Source: Sphingobium sp. CAP-1 (GTDB lineage Bacteria; Pseudomonadota; Alphaproteobacteria; Sphingomonadales; Sphingomonadaceae). From it: a stretch of 64,000 nt of DNA. Made by a program: the position numbers and the translations under genes. Below are positions 62,250 through 64,000 of this stretch, in pieces; within the stretch, counting starts at the first letter, position 1; each line of letters opens with the position of its first letter. The stretch spans positions 1,798,001 to 1,862,000 of the forward strand of contig NZ_CP046252.1 of assembly GCF_009720145.1 (NCBI RefSeq), read 5' to 3'. Below the pieces are notes generated by a model. That model saw nothing but the letters and a program-made list of their open reading frames with translations. It did no database searches and had not been told where the DNA came from.

Positions 62250-62330
62250 CCGTTCGGGCTGAGCCTGTCGAAAGGCTGCACTTTTCTTCGGAAGAGAAAG
62301 GCGGGGCTTCGACAGGCTCAGGGCGAACGG
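62250..62330. repeat. dispersed palindrome, family A, copy 3 (telA-xpaC gap)
   Basis: Arms CCGTTCGGGCTGAGCC and GGCTCAGGGCGAACGG extend inward through TGTCGAA/TTCGACA to give 23 bases with two mismatches, the most regular copy. Centre is AT-rich with TTCTTCGGAAGA. Located between telA and the XpaC-like gene. Confidence 0.85.
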
Positions 62331-62347
62331 ATTGCAGGGGTTGCCGC

Positions 62348-63058
62348 ATGAGTCGTTCCGACCGCGTGCTGGCCGATGCCGAAGCCGTGCTGCGCCGCCA
62401 TAGCGAGCGTGGGCAGAGCCTGTCGACGCGGGCGCGGCAGCGGCGCAATGCCGGGCTGATCCGTAAGGTCAAATATGCCTTCTGGGCGATATTGGCGGTG
62501 GTGCTGGGCAGCGCGGTGGCGGGCTTCATCCTGCCGCTGGGCGTGACCGGGGTGATGATCGCGCTGGGCGTTATGATCGCGGCGCTGCTGCTGATCGCGC
62601 TGATCCCCGGTGAAAGCGGGGTAAAGACCGAAGCGCTGGCCCAGACCGGGATCGCCGCCCTGCCGCTCAAGACTGAAATCTGGCTGGAGAACCAGCGCAA
62701 GGCGCTGCCCGCCCCCGCCGTTACTTTGGTCGACAGCATCGGCGTGCGGCTGGAAACGCTGGCCCCGCAACTGGAGCGGTTGGGCGAGCAGGAACCGGCG
62801 GCGCAGGAAATCCGCAAGCTGCTGTCGGATCATCTGCCCGAACTGGTGACAGGCTATCAGTCGATCCCGCAGCCGCTGCGCCGCGAGGAACGCAACGGTC
62901 GCGTGCCGGAAAAACAACTGATCGAGGGGCTGAGCGTCATCGACGCCGAAATCGCGCGGATGACCGAAACGCTGGCCAGCGGCGACCTGGACAAGCTGGC
63001 GACGCAGAACCGCTTCCTCGAACTCAAATATCAGGAAGCGAAGGAACTGGGGCAATAG
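62348..63058 (+). CDS. XpaC-like protein (5-bromo-4-chloroindolyl phosphate hydrolysis family)
   Basis: A 236-residue protein of the XpaC family, a usual partner of TelA. An N-terminal basic region (residues 1-40) is followed by two hydrophobic helices (about 41-90, FWAILAVVLGSAVAGFILPLG and VMIALGVMIAALLLIALIP), then a soluble helical domain to the end, rich in Glu, Leu and Arg, with LVDSIGVRLETLAPQLERL and GLSVIDAEIARMTETLASGDLDKLATQNRFLELKYQ typical of the family. Despite the name, enzyme activity is not established. The ATG at 62348 follows the palindrome by 17 bases. Reads together with telA. Confidence 0.85.
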   Translation: MSRSDRVLADAEAVLRRHSERGQSLSTRARQRRNAGLIRKVKYAFWAILAVVLGSAVAGFILPLGVTGVMIALGVMIAALLLIALIPGESGVKTEALAQTGIAALPLKTEIWLENQRKALPAPAVTLVDSIGVRLETLAPQLERLGEQEPAAQEIRKLLSDHLPELVTGYQSIPQPLRREERNGRVPEKQLIEGLSVIDAEIARMTETLASGDLDKLATQNRFLELKYQEAKELGQ

Positions 63059-63076
63059 CGCCGTCTTGTTCCGCAT

Positions 63077-63226
63077 ATGATTCACCTGACCCTGATCATC
63101 GTCGATTTTCTGACTGGCCTGCTGGCCGCCGGTGCATGGGCGCTGGCAACGGCGGGCGGTGCCATCGCGGCGGTGGTGGGGGCGGCTTTGTGGGCGTGTC
63201 GCTGGTCCGGCGCTGGCGACGGAAAT
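63077..63226 (+). pseudogene. possible small membrane-protein ORF, possibly frameshifted
   Basis: From an ATG at 63077 the frame codes two hydrophobic helices (MIHLTLIIVDFLTGLLAAG and LATAGGAIAAVVGAALW). It never reaches a stop in this window and soon runs into a repeat and then the antisense of kup. A one-base shift near the G-run at about 63177-63181 leads to VSLVRRWRRK and a TAG at 63226-63228, a natural ending for a small membrane protein. Sequence error, a real frameshift, or no gene at all are all possible. Confidence 0.3.
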
Positions 63227-63235
63227 AGGCTTCAT

Positions 63236-63309
63236 CCGTTCGTTTCGAGCGTGTCGAGAAACGACAAGCGCAGTTCTGGCCGCTTCTCGACTGCGCTCGA
63301 AGCGAACGG
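63236..63309. repeat. dispersed palindrome, family A-related, copy 4
   Basis: CCGTTCG...TCGAGCG...GTCGAGAA pairs with TTCTCGAC...CGCTCGA...GCGAACGG, a long nearly perfect inverted repeat of about 25-base arms. Outer bases match the other copies (CCGTTCG/CGAACGG), but the core lacks CCTGAGCCTGTC. Located 17 bases from the kup stop. Confidence 0.75.
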
Positions 63310-63325
63310 AGAGGCAAGGCGACCC

Positions 63326-64000
63326 TCAAATCTCCAGTTGCGATCCCAGTTCCACCACCCGGTTCACCGGCAGCTTGAAAAAGGCCATCGGACTTTCGGC
63401 GTTGCGGATCATCCAGGCGAACAGCTTCTCGCGCCAGATCGCCATGCCCGGCCGGGCCGACGGGATCAGCGTCTGACGACTGAGGAAATAGCTGCTGTCC
63501 TTGACCGTGATCGGCCCGCCGCAATCCCGCACCGATTTGAGCGCGGCGGGAATATCGACTTCCTCCATATAGCCATGGTTCAGCACCAGCCGGTAAAAGC
63601 CCGCGCCATGATCGGTCACGGCCACCCGCGCCTCCTCGCGCAGGTGCGGCACACCCTGCGTCCGCACCGTCAGGATGATGTTGCGATCATGCAGGATGCG
63701 GTTGTGCTTCACATTGTGAAGCAGCGCCGGCGGTACGCCGTCGGTGGTGGAGGACAGGAAAATCGCGGTCCCCGGCACCCGCTTCAGCGACCCCATGGTC
63801 GACCGGACGAACAGGTCCAGTTCCATCGAACCGTCGCGCAGCCGGTCGCGCATGATCCGCCGCCCCGTCGCCCATGTCGTCAGGCCGACGAACGCGATTC
63901 CCGCGACCAGCAGCGGGAACCAGCCGCCGTCGGGAATCTTGGTCGCATTGGACGCGAAATAGACACCGTCGACGATCAGGAAGGCCAGGGTCACGCCCCC
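63326..64000 (-). CDS. kup: Kup-type potassium transporter, C-terminal part (5' end outside window)
   Basis: The last 220 or so residues of a Kup/HAK/KT potassium symporter; the frame is still open at the right edge, and the GTG at 63994 is not the true start. The fragment begins at the last membrane helices (MTLAFLIVDGVYFASNATKIPDGGWFPLL and GIAFVGLTTWATGRRIM) and continues into the cytosolic C-terminal domain with VPGTAIFLSSTTDGVPPALLHNVKHNRILHDRNIILTV, GFYRLVLNHGYMEEVDIP and a closing WREKLFAWMIRNAESPMAFFKLPVNRVVELGSQ. All these are family signatures. The stop codon is at 63328-63326, next to a palindrome. Confidence 0.95.
   Translation of the reverse strand, partial: GGVTLAFLIVDGVYFASNATKIPDGGWFPLLVAGIAFVGLTTWATGRRIMRDRLRDGSMELDLFVRSTMGSLKRVPGTAIFLSSTTDGVPPALLHNVKHNRILHDRNIILTVRTQGVPHLREEARVAVTDHGAGFYRLVLNHGYMEEVDIPAALKSVRDCGGPITVKDSSYFLSRQTLIPSARPGMAIWREKLFAWMIRNAESPMAFFKLPVNRVVELGSQLEI

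Noticed and set aside
63227..64000. The long rightward frame open to the window end
   Set aside because: It lies antisense to kup and has the composition of a shadow; only the 5' hydrophobic part is worth noting.

Overview
This window is a GC-rich, gene-dense piece of a bacterial chromosome. Gene content and protein style point to an alphaproteobacterium of the Sphingomonadaceae (Sphingobium/Sphingomonas type): HWE-family histidine kinase, HdaA next to ppk and ppx, a TelA/XpaC pair, a HIG1-domain protein, and dispersed intergenic palindromes of the kind common in sphingomonads. This placement is inference; no rRNA gene is present. There is no prophage, insertion sequence, integrase or CRISPR array, and almost everything reads as stable core genome.

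Layout. 0-4 kb: the end of a c-type cytochrome gene, the queuosine-precursor transporter yhhQ, then a tightly packed leftward operon (yggT-like, DUF167, folD, an unknown secreted protein, marC-like) in which every junction is a 4-base start/stop overlap. 4-8.5 kb: a GNAT acetyltransferase, a DUF5990-like protein, argB, an OmpA-type lipoprotein and a CorC/CNNM-type membrane protein. 8.5-14.1 kb: a leftward operon running from an unknown membrane protein through hdaA and ppk1 to ppx. 14.2-24.2 kb, mostly rightward: purM, purN (fused to a YjbR-like domain), an ABC ATPase, nadB, a beta-lactamase-fold lipoprotein and polA. An alpha/beta hydrolase sits inside this stretch on the other strand. 24.3-35 kb: zinc-ribbon protein, Bax-inhibitor-1 protein, cysS, a large secreted TPR-CHAT protein, a GNAT enzyme, an ABC-F ATPase and a Tat-exported GH3 glycosidase. 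35-43.4 kb: tRNA-Lys and tRNA-Tyr, rlmB, a lipoprotein, a ferredoxin, an AlkA-type glycosylase, a response regulator and HWE kinase overlapping tail to tail, murA, a Crp/Fnr regulator, and an HNH protein coupled to a tiny heme-c-like protein. 43.5-53 kb: gluQ, HIG1 protein, cobalamin adenosyltransferase, a GGDEF protein, a HAD phosphatase, DUF1176 protein, a CNT nucleoside transporter, and an operon of an exported intradiol-dioxygenase-like lipoprotein with a two-component system. 53-64 kb: a leftward cluster of small unknown genes led by a membrane-anchored LuxR-type regulator, then typA, an S10 peptidase, actP with its DUF485 partner, telA/xpaC, and the 3' end of a Kup potassium transporter.

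How the genes work together. The parts that can be linked are nucleotide, cofactor and amino-acid synthesis (purM, purN, folD, nadB, argB), replication and repair (hdaA, polA, AlkA-like), polyphosphate turnover (ppk1, ppx), translation (cysS, tRNAs, rlmB, gluQ, typA), and signalling (two histidine kinases, two response regulators, GGDEF, LuxR, Crp/Fnr). yhhQ and gluQ together suggest that queuosine precursors are salvaged and that tRNA-Asp carries glutamyl-queuosine.

Most unusual points: a probable CTG start codon for the DUF167 gene, the PurN-YjbR fusion, a P-loop lysine-to-arginine change in HdaA, the exported TPR-CHAT protease-like protein, the iron-ligand-complete intradiol dioxygenase lipoprotein co-transcribed with its own two-component system, tandem repeats that duplicate the typA stop region, two families of dispersed palindromes, and the LuxR-led cluster of unknown small genes. 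Promoters were not called, because no -35/-10 pair was convincing by eye.
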